A DNA stretch of 64,000 bases from Amphirosellinia nigrospora (GCA_004123355.1 SCHM01000003.1:4111058-4175057), one strand, 5' to 3'; positions 12,895-26,075 are shown, numbered from the stretch's first letter. The notes: generated from the sequence alone by a model not told the origin. A program made the numbers and translations.

Positions 12895-13723
12895 GTTGGG
12901 GTGGTGTCTATGTGTTTCGGCAACGCTGGCTAGACGGGAAAGCTATGGCTCTATGAAAGATAATAATAACGAGTGTATGTCAAAAAGCATGGAACGAGGA
13001 TCTATTTAGTTCACTAATGATGAGTTGAGGTTTGATAATATGAGTGCCCAGGGCTCCGATGGCATATGAGATGAGAAGATGCCAAGACGACCAAGAAAGG
13101 GACGTGACCAAGCCGTCTCGGCTGGGTTTAAGCAAAGTGCCGCTAAGAAGAAAGTGTGACGGGAACGACGCCGCGTGGCTTCATTAGAGCGACTTAGGAC
13201 GAAGAACAATAGGAGGAGGAGATGTTGCCGTTGGGGAGCGCTCTAGATCTAACAATACCTATTAAAGTAGGTATTGTTCTAGATAACGCGGCCGTGCTTA
13301 TCTCGGACGTCGTAACCTATTAGCTTAGCACTTGTCGCAGCAATCCTCCGCATACGGACCTGGGTCCACTGGGTGCACTCGCTTACGTACACGTGGGGTT
13401 TGTCATGCGAGTCCAACAAGACCCCTGCCGTGCCTGCCAACCCGCTCAGGACCCGCTTCTGGCTGAGACATGTAAGTAGTACCTTACGTAACTCTTCGTT
13501 CACGCGTGGCTCGTGCGAACGTCAGGTAGACACCAACCAACTGCCAGCACCAGCGCCAGCGCTATCTCGTCGGTTATTCGTCATTCCAAGTCCTCCACCA
13601 CCTCATTACATCCAAGGCATTTACGATTGCATCTCATCGCAGCACATCGCCCTGACCGATCCAAAATCGCCCCTCCGGTATAGTCAGGCACTTCTGCCGT
13701 TGTCTTAATAACCAGACTAAACC
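12895..13723. other. Divergent promoter region, MCH1-like gene / tms1
   Basis: An 829 bp spacer between two divergent membrane-protein genes. It contains a short inverted repeat near 13250-13280 built on TACCTATTAAAGTAGGTA and a pyrimidine-rich stretch before the tms1 ATG. I could not recognise a specific operator. Confidence 0.45.
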
Positions 13724-15327
13724 ATGGGCGCGCTCCTATCCCTGCCCATGCTGGCGCTGCCCGGCGTAGGCACTGTAAGTACCGCAACTACCCAGAGCCC
13801 AGGCGCATCTTTGGTCTCGAGTCAACGGCAACTAATATCCTGCCATCTAGATCATGTCCATGGCGGCGAGCTGTTGTGGTGCCGCAACCTGCTCCATGGT
13901 CTGCAGCGCCTGTGGAAAGTGTGGCAACAGTAGCTACCCTGCTCTTATCCATCACCCGTCAACACCAACTTCAACACCAACATCAACGTCGATGTCGTTG
14001 CTGCCGCACATGGTTTCCTTACTAATACCCGTCGCAGTGTCGCCACTCGTATCGCCTACGCCCTCCTCTTGCTCGTTAACTCGGTATTATCGTGGATTAT
14101 GCTCACACCATGGGCCATCAAGAAACTAGAACACCTTACGCTCGACTACGTTAAGATACACTGCCCAACGGGAGAATGTCATGGCTGGCTCGCTGTTCAC
14201 CGCATCAACTTCGCCCTAGGTCTATTTCATCTCATATTTGCTGGCTTGCTATTCGGCGTTACCTCTTCTAAAAATCCGCGCGCCGCCATACAGAATGGCT
14301 ACTGGGGCCCCAAAATCATTGCCTGGATCGCCTTCATTGTCCTCTCTTTCCTTATTCTGATCAATTTTTCCAGTTCTGGGGCAACTACATCTCCTTCTTG
14401 GCGGCATACTCTTCCTCATTCTCGGCCTAATTCTATTAGTCGACCTTGCTCACAACTGGCCGAGTATTGTCTTGAACAGATCGAGAACACCGACTCGAGG
14501 TCTGGAGAATTGTTCTGATCGGATCCACACTAGGAATGTATTTGGGATCTCTGGCTATGACCATCATCCAATACATCTTCTTCGCTCGAGCGATTGTGCC
14601 ATGAACAGGCGGCCATCACCATAAATCTCTATTTTGGTTGGCTATCTCGTTCATATCCGTTCACCCAATCGTACAGGAGCATAACCCGAAAGCCGGTCTT
14701 GCCCAAGCGGCCATGGTCGCCGTTTACTGCACATATCTCACCATGTCAGCCGTCTCCATGGAGCCTGACGACAAGCACTGCAACCCTTTGATTCGTGCTC
14801 AGGGCACACGCACAACATCCATTATCATCGGTGCAATTGTCACCATGCTGACAGTCGCATACACCACTACACGTGCGGCTACACAAAGTCTTGGTCTGGG
14901 GAATAACAGGGGTGGCATCCGATTGCCCGACGACGATGATGAGCATAATCTCGTAACCCAGCAGCCAGGTCGCCGGGAAATGCGGGCTGAAGTTCTCCGT
15001 CGTGCTGTCGAAGAAGGCAGTTTGCCCGCCGATGCACTGTTGTCCGATGACGAAGATGATGAGAGCAGCGGTAATACGCCGCACGATGACGAACGCAGCA
15101 GCAACAATACGACTACTCCGTGTTCCATATCATTCTTCCTTGCAACATGCTGGGTGGCATCTTTGTTGACAAGTGCCTCGGAAATTAATAACGATCGTGA
15201 TTTTGCGACGGTTGGTCGTACGTACTGGGCCAGCTGGGTCAAAATCATTAGCGCCTGGTTCTGCTATTGTTTGTATATTTGGACACTAGTGGCGCCCGTC
15301 GTCCTTCCTGAACGATTCGATGTTTAG
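13724..15327 (+). CDS. tms1: Serinc/TMS1-family membrane protein, frame broken
   Basis: Polytopic protein of the Serinc (TDE1/TMS1) family. Serincs are lipid-scrambling or serine-lipid-associated membrane proteins; the yeast vacuolar homologue is Tms1. The ATG at 13724 gives MGALLSLPMLALPGVGT, intron 1 is 13775-13850, then SMAASCCGAATCSMVCSACG. Intron 2 is about 13930-14037 and its phase is off by one base. Later blocks include VNSVLSWIMLTPWAIKK, HCPTGECHGWLAVHRINF, DLAHNWAEYCLEQIENTDSR, AISFISVHPIVQEHNPKAG, CTYLTMSAVSMEPDDKHCNP and the C-terminal YWASWVKIISAWFCYCLYIW. An acidic cytosolic loop (DDDDEHN, DDEDDES) lies before the last two helices. Frame changes are needed near 13930, 14370, 14502, 14609, 14628, 15100 and 15135, so as written it would give no complete product. 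Family assignment is secure. Confidence 0.85.
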
Positions 15328-18300
15328 TAAGCTCTGCTTATTCATTTAGGAAGTTTGGAGTTTGGCGGCATAACGATAGCTTCATACCTTTGTTAATAAC
15401 AATCATCATACGATATCCGAATCAAACTAGGCTAAAAGCAGAATAGTATTTCTTCGTGTAAAAACCATTTAATTGCATGCGCCGTGTCTCCAGTAGGCCT
15501 TGTAGCCACTACTACTTTGATGACGACCTCGTTCAGTAATGCGAATGGGCTTTTTGCACTTATTAGATACTCGCACGCTTGAGCCAGAAGCCATCTAGGT
15601 ATCCCTCATCGAGCACAATAAACTATCTCCCTGTTTACACTCAACTAGGCATCTTCGGGCAGTTACTATATAAATACATTGTATCTTTTAGCTCAATAGC
15701 TTACTGCATGCCTTTCAAACTGGTAGACGTAAAGAGCTCACACATAGCCAGGTACTTTTAAGTTACGATCAACAAACGGGAGCGTAGGCTACCTATAGGC
15801 TTAGCGCCCAACCATTGCGATTGACGCTATTAGGCAAGGAATCTTCAATATCAATGCAATAGGTACGGATCAGACGCACATCAGATTACAGGATGGGGTT
15901 CGCTGATTGGTGACCTAGGGTTGTGGTGTTTTATCTAGTTGGGTAACTAACAACAAGGAGGAATCAGGCTTCGGGATGCCTAAGGCGTTGAACCCAATCA
16001 AGGCAAAAGCAACTTAGCTTTTAGCCTTACCTGATGTACAAGTCTCGAGGGCGTAAAATTGTACTTGATCTCTTTTAAATAGAATCTGCCACGTTATATA
16101 TAATATCAAGCTCTGGTTGCGGTTTTCTCTGGGGAATGAAGTGACATTGATAAGAGAAATCTAGCCGTAACCTGATGCCCTAATAGTAGGCAGCCTTGGG
16201 CTGGCGGTGACCTACATATGAATTGACCGTGTTGCTTTAGTGCCGCGAACAGGCAGGCAGCGTTCGCTTGACATTAATATGTGTCTTGTCTAGTTCCTCA
16301 AATGTTCGAAGAAAGAAAGAAAAAATCACCGAGAAACAAATGCATACAGCGAGCCATTGATCATACAAGAAGCCATTTCTCGAGGCACTATATCGTCTAT
16401 CTCGTGGATTTACAGCTCCTGATAATAACCGGTGCCAAGAGAGTACTATTAAGCTAATCGACTTAGATTAAATCCTAAAGGGAGTCTAAATAGATATCAC
16501 CCGGTATGGTAGATGAGTCGGAGCTAAGTGCCTGTCACCCATTATTCTATTAATGTTTCAGGTACTGCTTCTATATAGCTAGCGGGGATAGTTCAGTTGA
16601 AAGAACGTCAGACTGGGAAGACTTCATTCTATAATCTGAAGGTTGTGCGTTCGTTTTTTTTCTGTATCTATAACGCGGTGTTTAGAATTACCAATGTTGT
16701 TGAAACCAGTATACTCACCTAGTTACAAAGATGATATGAGTTCAAAAAAGCTTCAATTGCTTGGTTAAATGTTATTTTTTCTTAAAATTCGGTTGCTTTT
16801 GAAGTGTGGTGTAAATCAATACTTTCTATCTGAAGCACATTGCTGAATTCATAATCAATAAGTCATAGTAATAGTTTTTAAGAACTTAACAAGATCAATT
16901 ATTTGAGAAAGAAAGATCACATAGTATGTCAAGTTAGTTGTGCTGGTATTGAATTTGGCCCTGTAGTTGATGTAATTATCAATCTCCTTTTTCTTAATAG
17001 CACACATAATGTTTTTGTCCTCGAATATACGCTATAGACTTATGAAATAATACTTGGGATATTCAAAGATTACAGGAATCGCTCTGGGTAGAATGGAGAT
17101 GCAAAACATCAACAACACTCCGGAACCCCCATACTCTCTCTCTCTCTCTCTCACAGGCCGGCGGCTGAGGCGGATGACTACAATAGTAACACTAGATTGC
17201 GCACCCTCCTCTGCATCTAGCCGTCCTCTCCACACGACGCTAATCTCAAGTGACAGGAAAAGGAGGAGAAGCGAGAAGGGAAGGAATGACAAATACCGTG
17301 ATCTGTCGTAACACCCCCCTTCTGCTCTAACAAGGTAGTTTTCGCGCGCTTTCGCACGGCATTCGTATACGACGTGCATATTGACGCCTTAGTTTCGATG
17401 ACGGAAAACGTCGGGAGAGCCTGAGATATTCGACATTATTATAAGGACGACGTGGGAAACACAGCATATGAAAGTTAATTGAGGACTTGACCGCCCGGCC
17501 CTATCCCGTCCTTTCTCTCCCCCTCCCTCCACATACTCCAGCAGGCAAACTGAGGCGAGCCCGAAAAGTGGAATGTAGTTTCACCCCGAAACGTGCGTAC
17601 TGTTATGTGGCCATCGCATTGACCGAGGTCAGGCTCCAATGCCAAGGTGGAGGCTATGGCTCGGAAAACGCGGGCTGCTGTATCATATCGTATGTATGCA
17701 TGCGACATGAGCACAGCGTCATGTAACGTGATATTGACAGCACTACACAGAGATAAGGCACATCTTCATACATTTACGGATACATCGTCCGGGGAAAAGC
17801 GACTCGCAAAGGTGGCGGGCATACAGAATTGGTCGGGTGATCTGTGAGAGGATACTTGTCGGATCGTGCAGGTCGCTTATTCTTTTTATTATCTTATTCG
17901 CCTCGCTTTCTCGGCTTCTTTCAAGCTGGCGATGAGGGCTGTTGGTGATCGCTTATCTATATGGTTTGATGTTGAGGATTTAGGAGTTTCCCGAAGTTTG
18001 GCAATGTAAACACCACACGTCGTGTATACTATGTCATGCCATACGTGTAAAAGTCGGTAATGCTTACACTAGGTTTCTAGCTAGTCATACCTAGTTGTGC
18101 GGTGATAATTAGAAACCTCAGTATATATAACTAGCGTAGCTAAGCTCCTATGTAGTGAAATTCCTAATATATTTCTCCTCGGCAAGCCGACCTTGATCTT
18201 TGTTCTTTCACGTTTTTAAAACTCGCCTCCAGTTGCTTGCTGGTGGACTGTCATCTCCCTTCTACCGCAAGTATTACGAAGAAAAAGGGCACATGAAACT

Positions 18301-20526
18301 GGTGATTATTCCTCTGATGTCATCGGCGGCCTCTAACATACAGAAAATATGAGAGCTCACATTTTGCGCCGAGTCACGGGTCGAGGGTGAGATAGGGGGC
18401 TTTTCGTCATGAGATGCATGGGATCACGCAGGACAGCGGCATGAGTTGTTGATACGGACGAGTGAAAGCAAGCGCCATGGCTAGGTCCAACTGCCTTCAA
18501 CGCGCGATACCCTGACTTTGTTTGCTCTTTTCGTGCATTAAGGACTTAAGCATGGGCGGTTCGGTCTGAAGTATTTGGGAGGGGTGGGGAAGATCGTCGC
18601 CAGCCTTGACTGGCGTGATGATGCAGGTATTCTGTTGTTGACCGCTATTCCCTAGCACTTTCTAGCCGTCTAAAGCTCATAATAGTTCCATGTCGCGAGG
18701 TTGCCTATCAGATCCTGCTTCAGAGGGCAAACGGACGAGGATGCCCTTTGTTTGGGGCCTGCACGGGGACATGGACGGCTTCATGCGTTGGCGTCGCACT
18801 GCGGAGGCTACTGACAAAGTCCACAAACTGATCTTAGAACGTCTACGAGAGGTTAGTCTACGGCAAAGCTAATAGAGTTGCATTAAACCTATACGGTAGG
18901 CTACCACAAGGAACTTTTGGCAGCCACCAGAACTTTGACGGCCGGGCCTTATCTGCCAACGAGATTGAAGACTCGCTCGCGTCGGCTACTCGCATAGACT
19001 GGCCTTAGGGTAAATACCTCGTGTAACTAACACTAGCGGCCGACTTTGAGAAGTAGGTTATGGACAGGTGGTATGGTGAATTGAGGTTTGCTTTTCGACA
19101 CCGGTCTCAATTCTTAAAGTCAACTTCTTTTTGCATACTGGCTTTACTGATGGCCAATTTCAGCCGATTGACGAGTCTGGAGGGAACCACTATGTTGAAT
19201 ATGCAGCAAGGTGAGCCCATATATGGTCCAACTAAATTCCGGAGTGCAGTTGATATGAAAGATGTGAAGAACGAGCAAGAACAAGGCCGAGCCTCACGAT
19301 CCTTGACTTCTCCCGTTTCACTAAGCTTGTCTTACCCTCCTCCAATGATTCTTCTCACATTCGCTAGGAAATGGCTAGCGAGATATGAAGACACATGTAG
19401 TTTCGGTCACCTTAAGAACGGCAAATACACAAAGCCCCAGCATTGCGTTTCGTGTGACGGAGCTGGGGACTGACCTGACAGTAGATTGGCATCACATACA
19501 TTGCAGTCTTCCTGGTTAGACAACGTGTGTCATCCATCGTACAACATCGTGAGAATGATGATCTTTACTGCAAAGTCGTCAGGTTGGAGATCATCTATTC
19601 TGCCCCTGCTCTGAGGGCCAATGGAAAGCACGGTATCAAGCAATCTTGCCTGATATGACAAACTGCGAAAAGCCTTTTTGATTGCCCAACCGCAGCATTG
19701 GAGTGATCGTGAATGGGCCGCCGATTCGAAATGCGACGAGTTCGCATCAACCCCAACTATAAAATAAGGGGACTTTGGCCTCCTTGACGTCTATACGACA
19801 CAGGACAGTCACTCTCAAGTTTCTCGAATGGTCATTCAGACGCAGTTTTTATTTTATTTTTGTGTGCTTAAATTCCTCTCCGCGACTTGTCTCCTTGACA
19901 AGAGTCGGCAAGTTAGGCTAAGGACGACATGCCTCATAGCGTACCCAAGGAGAAGCAACCAGCTAGAATGTCTGTTGTGAGTAGTAATCTTACTTCTAAT
20001 TGCTTTCTAATCCGAACTGTAGTGGACCCGTCGAGACTTCTAACGGGTCTAAAGCTGGACCCTCGAGCAGTGTCAGTGAGTAACTCTCGGTGCCATTTTC
20101 TTCCTGATTCGACAACCTTTAGAGCACCAGGTTTCCCTTTAAGGGCCAAGGGAGTGTCTGGAAGCTTCTAAAGCTCCCAAAATCAGCTCTAAATAGCAAT
20201 AACTGACTCCGAGTGTTGCAGTGCTGGATCGATGGGCTAGGGAGACTTCACGCAATGTTCTTCCCGTTAATGAGATGATGCAACAGCCATCTAATGCGTA
20301 AGGAATCATCCCCTCCTCAAAATGCCGACAGCGCCTAAGCTAACGACTGTGGATAGAGCGGCAGCAAAGCGATAGTGGTCTGGCTATCTTGAGTTTATGT
20401 ATATGATGTCAATGTGGGCGAGACTAGTGATTGGTGGAAATCTTCCAGCCCTATGTTTTCAATAGTACCGTGTGGTAATACGAGTGCAGATAGTAGCTTG
20501 GCGGTGATATGCGGGTCCCATCTGAG
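15328..20526. other. Gene-poor stretch between tms1 and str3
   Basis: A 5.2 kb region without a convincing protein gene. It holds the tRNA-Phe relic at 16582-16653, a (TC)n microsatellite at about 17132-17151, and an AT-leaning zone from about 16250 to 17050 that looks like old decayed DNA. The longest frame (19060-19473, 137 codons) shows no recognisable motif, so I left it out. Confidence 0.5.
16582..16653 (+). pseudogene. Decayed, 3'-truncated tRNA-Phe with intron
   Basis: The stretch follows a eukaryotic tRNA-Phe from its 5' end: GCGGG start, A-box region TAGTTCAGTTGAAAGAAC, the GTCAGACTG anticodon arm with GAA, an intron-like insert, ATCTGAAGG, and the start of the T arm GTTGTGCGTTCG. 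It then stops in a run of nine T, so the 3' half of the T arm and the acceptor strand are missing. Most differences from the usual fungal tRNA-Phe D and T arms are G-to-A or C-to-T, as RIP would cause. It could also be a tRNA-derived retroposon head. Confidence 0.6.
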
Positions 20527-22016
20527 TTAATCCTGCAGTGTTCGCTCAGACTGGAGGTATACGAGATCCTGCAGAAATCCTCGATGAGGCACTCTAAACT
20601 GAATCACATCTAGTGGTGTAACACCAGTTTGTGGCAAAGTCCCTGTCGCATGGAAACCGTCAAGAGTAATAGTTACAGCCCCGGCTTGCACAAGCTACTC
20701 TGAATTAGTAATAGTAGCGCAATACATCCCAAGTGTCGCTTTACTTACTGAGCGAGAGAGGTCATCAATCAGGTCTTGCACGTCTTCAATACCAATGCAG
20801 AGTCTTATGAGGTCCTCAGGCATCTGCCGCTCCTTCCTGGTCTTTGCATCGATGCTGGCATGGCTCATGCGGCATGGCATGCTGATCAAGCTATTGACAC
20901 ATCCGAAACTAACACTGATCGCATACAATCTTGCAGCTTCAACGATCCGCTCCGACACGGCTATATCGCCGGTTTCGAAAGACAGAACAGCTCCCGCGCC
21001 CCGCGCCATAGACCAGTGAAGATCATATTGAGGATGTGATTTGAGGCCGGGATAACGAACACGGAATCCATGTGACTCGAGGAATTCGGCGATCATCTGG
21101 GCGTTTGCTTGCTGCTTCTCCATACGAATGGCCAGCGTTTTGACTCCCCTCATGAGAAGAAAGGAGTCATTAGGAGAAAGGCCACAGCCTGTAGCATTGA
21201 TGGTGAAATACATCTTATCGCCGATGGCAGGATCGTTGCAAGCGATGATTCCGGCCATTATATCGTGATGCCCCGACAAATATTTTGTGCCTGACTCGTA
21301 GACAATGTCTGCGCCCATCTCTAAAGGATTGAAAAGCATGGGTGAAAGCATGGTGTTGTCAACCACAACGAGGGCCTTTGGGTTAGCTTCGTGGACAGAC
21401 TTGGCAATAGCGGGCATGTCGACGATCTTGATCAGGGGATTGGTCGGGGTCTCGAGGAGCACCATGGCGGTTTTGTCTGATATAACTTCCCGCACTCTCT
21501 GTACCTCGGTGGTGTCCACGTGATGCACAACAATGCCTTGGTTGGAGGACAGGTACGTAAGCAGCCGGTTCGTGCCGCCGTACAGATCATCCCCGGTGAT
21601 GACCTCATCTCCAGGACGAAGGAGTCTCGTAATGACATCTAAAGCACCCATACCTGAGCCAACGGCTAGGGCGCGGGTGGCATTCATAATCTTGGCCATG
21701 TGGCGTTCCAGGTGCGTTCGGGTGGGATTGCCGGACCGCGTGTAGTCGTACTCATTTCCACCGGCAGAAGACGTCTGCTTAAAGGTGGCGGACTGGTAGA
21801 TGGGAATACTCGAGGCGCCATACTGGTCCTTAGAATCGGTATAAACAAGCTCAGTGGCGAGGGCATAGCGACGTCGTCCGGCTGCGGGGCTCGAAGGAGC
21901 AGGAGAAGGGGGTAGATTGTGGCCGTCGAGATCTACTTTAGCAAAGGCCTTGTTGAGGGCCTTGGCGGACTCATCGCCGCTCGACGATGACCCGTGATTT
22001 GGCGGCGGGAAGACAT
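20527..22016 (-). CDS. str3: Cystathionine beta-lyase (PLP, Cys/Met metabolism)
   Basis: PLP enzyme of the transsulfuration pathway that cleaves cystathionine to homocysteine, pyruvate and ammonia. The fold-type I features are visible: YDYTRSGNPTR, GSGMGALDVITRLL, GDDLYGGTNRL, VVDNTMLSP and the PLP lysine in SGTKYLSGHHDIMAG. A 54 bp intron (20695-20748) near the 3' end joins DLSRS to LVQAGAV, and the protein ends at the TAA at 20527. The best start is the ATG at 22016 (MSSRRQITG). It enters the main frame only if one base is restored in the CCC at 21991-21993 (a GGG on the coding strand); upstream in-frame sequence has no ATG. The rest of the gene is uninterrupted. Cystathionine gamma-lyase is the main alternative, but the closest family pattern is fungal Str3/MetG. 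Confidence 0.85.
20695..20748 (-). other. 3' intron of str3
   Basis: A GTAAGT donor next to CGCTCA and a GAGTAG acceptor. Splicing gives DLSRSLVQAGAV, the expected C-terminal helix; read-through gives an unrelated tail and a stop. Confidence 0.7.
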
Positions 22017-22747
22017 GATTGATGGTGCTGGATGGTTGGATGGCGGGGTTGAATAATAATAAAATAAGGCAGGTAGTAGGTAAGAAGCTTGAAGCTTTTG
22101 ACGGCTGCAACGTCAATCGGCTAGGTTAGATGGTGGCAAGCTAAAATAAGCAAGACGTATGTGTGGATGGTAAGGTTTGAAGAAGTGGGCTTTATTCGAT
22201 GAAATGTTGCAGCCAGGTTTCTTCAGGTGTTCGACTGGTCCCTAGGCGAGTCAGCTTATAAGATAGGTCCGGTTCAGGCCTCAAGGTGATCAGCACTGGG
22301 TAAAGATATCTCCGAATTAGCTGCGAATTAGTTGCGTTCCGGTTATCGGGGCCTAAAAAGTCCGGGGAATGACGTGCTCCAGTACCGTCCTTGTTCATGT
22401 GGGGCTAAAGCACGAGTTCTGGACCCTTGGCTTACCGACTGCCGTGTCTTGTCAGATACCGTCTGTACGTTTAATATAGGTAATCATTCTTTTATTTCTG
22501 AGACAATGCTATTGAGCTGCATATACATGGCTGCATTACTGTTGAAGATGGGAGGAACAAGATTTTTCTACATTCTCCGTGACTGTTGATGAAATGCCCA
22601 TACCGATACACCCTTGATGGCTCGTCTAGTTAGTAGTATACCCGTTTGCATACAAGAAACCATAAAGAGTTTAGTTTCCAACTTGAGAGCCCCATAACGC
22701 CTTTGTTCAAGAAGCCTGGAATTCTATGCTACAGAAAACGGGAGAAA
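22017..22747. other. Spacer between str3 and msp1
   Basis: A 0.73 kb spacer holding the str3 leader and promoter and the msp1 3' flank; both genes run on the minus strand. No further gene is visible. Confidence 0.5.
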
Positions 22748-24166
22748 TCATACAGACTGCTCTGTTAATCTCGCGCCAGATGTTGATGTGTCCGCCGTAA
22801 GCTCTTCTTCTTCCTCGACGTCTTCATACTCGTCACTGGAAGATTTTGCACGTGAATGATTCTGCATCAATATTTGTCCACCGCCTTTTCTCCCGAAGAA
22901 ATCTTCTGTCCGCATGCCTCGCACCTTTGTTGGGTCGATGCTCGACATGGAGCTTCCTGTTGCTCGGTGTCGCGAATATACTCGCGAACCGGTGCCATAG
23001 CAGCATCGCGGCAGGCTTCCTTGATGTCGCTACCCGACATACCGGCAGTTACTCTCGCGATGTAGTCTATATTAAAATTACTGGGCTCCGTCTTCGTGTC
23101 CTTCAGGAGGAGTTGTAAGATCCGAAGCCTCTGGTTCTTGTCCGGTAATGATACAGGGAATTTCTTTGGCATTCGGCGGAGGATTGCCTCGTCAATATCG
23201 TGTATCCGATTGGTTGCTCCGAGGACAACGATGCGCGCAGGTAGCCCTTGCGTATTTGCAGACGTGAGACCGTCCCATAGTGTCATAAACCTGGTTGCCA
23301 TTAGCAGGAATTGCGAGGGAAGGAACCGAATTTACCCACTCAGCTTTGACCATTCCACTGGCTTCATGCTCACCACTTCTTCTGGTCCCCAAGACGGCGT
23401 CTATTTCGTCTATGAAAATAATGGTAGGTTGCAATTTGCGAGCGAGCGAGAAGACGGCACGGACCAGCTTATTCGAATCCCCATACCATTTCTCTGTTAG
23501 TGTTGAGATATGTAGGTTGATGAACGATGCACCGCTTTCATGTGCCACAGCTTTGGCCAACATTGTCTTGCCGCAGCCCGGGGGGCCGTAGAGTAAAACA
23601 CCCGACGGTGCAGATAATAAAGGTGCAGCATGTGAGTAGAGATGCGGCATGGTTAACGGATAAATGACTGACTCCTTAACCTCCTCTATTATATCTTCCA
23701 CCACAATATCTGGCCTTATGTTAGTTGCTTGGTGCTAGAATGCAGGAGACTAGATCTCACCATCAAACCCGACTGGTATGTCTTCGGGCGCGACGACTTC
23801 CAAGGCAACCATGTTTTCATACTCGTTCAGAGCTAGGTCTTCAATCCGAGGTCCCTTGCGGTCACCGTTTCCAGACTCGTCGCCATCAACTCCATCGACT
23901 CCATCGCCTTCGCGTGATTTTCGTAAACGGGACAGGTTCGCTTTCGCCCTGATGCGGGCTTGTTCATGTTTCTCTTTGTCGGGATCGGCGAGAGTTCCTT
24001 GAAGACTGGATAAGGCATTCTTGGTCAAAAACCACGCCGCACCGGCCTAAGTAAAGCGTGAGTAACATGAAGTTCTACTTGCGGATGGGAAGTCGTGTCG
24101 TACCGTTCCTAATAGCAGAAGAACATCCCATACGTAATCGGCGCCGTTCCTTCTACGATCGACCAT
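22748..24166 (-). CDS. msp1: Msp1/ATAD1-type mitochondrial outer-membrane AAA ATPase
   Basis: Membrane-anchored AAA ATPase that extracts mislocalised tail-anchored proteins from the mitochondrial outer membrane. Four exons: 24104-24166, 23761-24046, 23340-23709 and 22748-23290. Exon 1 and the start of exon 2 encode the N-terminal membrane anchor ([20 protein letters not shown]). Then come [15 protein letters not shown], Walker [14 protein letters not shown], pore loop EKWYGDS, Walker [11 protein letters not shown], and the second region of homology with arginine fingers ([19 protein letters not shown]). The acidic C-terminal tail ([23 protein letters not shown]) is in another frame, with one base lost near 22950 in a short C run. 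With that correction the length is about 420 residues, normal for Msp1. Splice phases all agree. Confidence 0.88.
23291..23339 (-). other. Intron 3 of msp1
   Basis: A GTGGGT donor and CCAG acceptor; splicing gives [14 protein letters not shown], the expected Msp1 sequence. Its length is 49 bp. Confidence 0.8.
23710..23760 (-). other. Intron 2 of msp1
   Basis: A GTGAGA donor and GCCAG acceptor; splicing gives [17 protein letters not shown] just before the Walker A domain. Its length is 51 bp. Confidence 0.75.
24047..24103 (-). other. Intron 1 of msp1
   Basis: A GTACGA donor and TTAG acceptor; splicing joins two halves of the transmembrane anchor in phase. Its length is 57 bp. Confidence 0.8.
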
Positions 24167-24428
24167 GGCGTAGGTTTCGCGTAGCCAGCTAAGAAGCATC
24201 TGTGGCTTCTTAGATAACCCGGAGGGCGGGTGCTAGTGCAGGCGAGACAAATTGCTTTTTGGATCACGACGCTTTAACAGGTATCGCCAAACATCAATGA
24301 ATTTAGATAGGATGAAGACGGGGAGGGTTTAGATAGATAGATTAGGTAATGCGCCGCCCGAGGTAGGAAAAGCTCTACTTATATGCATATATATGTATAT
24401 AAGAGATAGAAGATACGGGCCCGGCCTA

Positions 24429-24613
24429 TGGCTCCAGGGTGGCGACTGGCAGAGCCCTGGCGGGCACTGCAAGCCAGCCCCACCTTATAGCTATAAGTAT
24501 TTAGCCTACTATAGAAACTAGACTTAGTTTTTTATTTAATTAACTAATTTAATATATTAAGACTTAATTTATATAGCTTAAACTATAATAATAAAAGCTT
24601 TGTAGGTTATTTA
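24429..24613 (+). repeat. Left LTR of outer element (5' half unmutated)
   Basis: Aligns end to end with 37923-38106. Its first ~95 bp are GC-rich and intact, while its 3' part is strongly C-to-T/G-to-A mutated relative to the right copy. The switch lies in a ~45 bp shared segment beginning CCTTATAGCTATAAG. Confidence 0.7.
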
Positions 24614-26075
24614 ATATAGGTTAATAAATATATAAATAGCTATTTATATAGTTTTATAGCTTTTATTTAAAACTAGTTATACGATTATAAATAACTTTAT
24701 AATTAATTAATTTATAAAAACTTAATTTTATAATATATTAATTAAATATTTTATCGAAATTTATTTTAAAAAGTATATTTTATAAGATTTATCCTATATA
24801 TAATAGCAGATTTTATAAAAGCTTATTTCGAAGCAAAAAATAGCGGCTTTATAACGGATATAAATAGTTTAGCGTTAAATAACCTAATAAGCGTTTTATT
24901 AGCTATAAATATAATAAGCTATAATATTTATATAATTAAATTTAATAATTAACGTAGTTAAATAAATTAACTAATTAAAAATAAAAATAAACTTACGATT
25001 TAAAGCTATATTAATAAAAATAAAAAAAAGTTTTTAAAAGCTAAGTTTATAAAATTAAAATAATAATACTATAATTATATTAATAAATATAATAATAAAC
25101 TAGTAATAATTTTAGCGCTATTAGTTTTAATAAATATATTAATAAATAATAATAAACTTTTTATATATATTTATAAATATTAAAAAAATAATATAAAATA
25201 TATAATAATTAATTAGTATAATTAATTAAAAATAATTAGAAAACTTTTTGTTAAATTTATAAAAATATAAAAGTTTAAATTTTATTTAAACCCGATAAAA
25301 ATAACGCGTTTAAGCTATTTTTTTAATATATTTTTAGCAAGCAATATTATTAAGCTAAATAAATATAAAAATAAAAATAAAATAATTATATTATTTAATT
25401 TACGTTTAATTCGAGCTAATTATATTATATTAAATAAAATATATTAAATTTAAATATAATTAATATAAGCTTTAATACTTTATAAATTATAAATTAAAAG
25501 AATTATATTTAAATTAGCGGGTAATTTTTAATAAATAACGTTATTTATTAAAATAATAATATAGTAATTATTTAGATCGATTTTTTAAAAATAATAATTT
25601 AAGTATTAAATATTTATAACGTATTATATAGCTTTTTAATAATATTTATAAAATTATTATTAGCTTAAAACGAAATATATATAAGCTATTTTTAAAAATT
25701 ATAAAAAGCTTTTTATTAATTATTAAAAAATATTCGAAATATTTAGCAAATATATAATATTATAATTAATAAACTTATATATATGCTTTAAATATTTAGC
25801 TTAATATAAAACGTTTTAATAAAAAATAAAATATAAATTAAATTATAAAAAAATAATATAATATTAAAAATAATTATTATAATTTTTATAGAACCGAAAA
25901 TTTATAATATTTCCGAAATTATTATATAATTTTAAAATATAATATTTATTATAATTATAATATTATTAAAAATATAACAAGCAACCTATTATAAGCTAAA
26001 TTTAACTAGTTAATAATATAAAAATAACCTTAAAAATATTAATATTTACTATTTTAAACTTTTATATTAATAGCT

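Noticed and set aside
19060-19473. 137-codon plus-strand frame in the gene-poor stretch
   Set aside because: No recognisable motif, no clear upstream or splice context, and mixed composition. It could be a small gene but I cannot support it.
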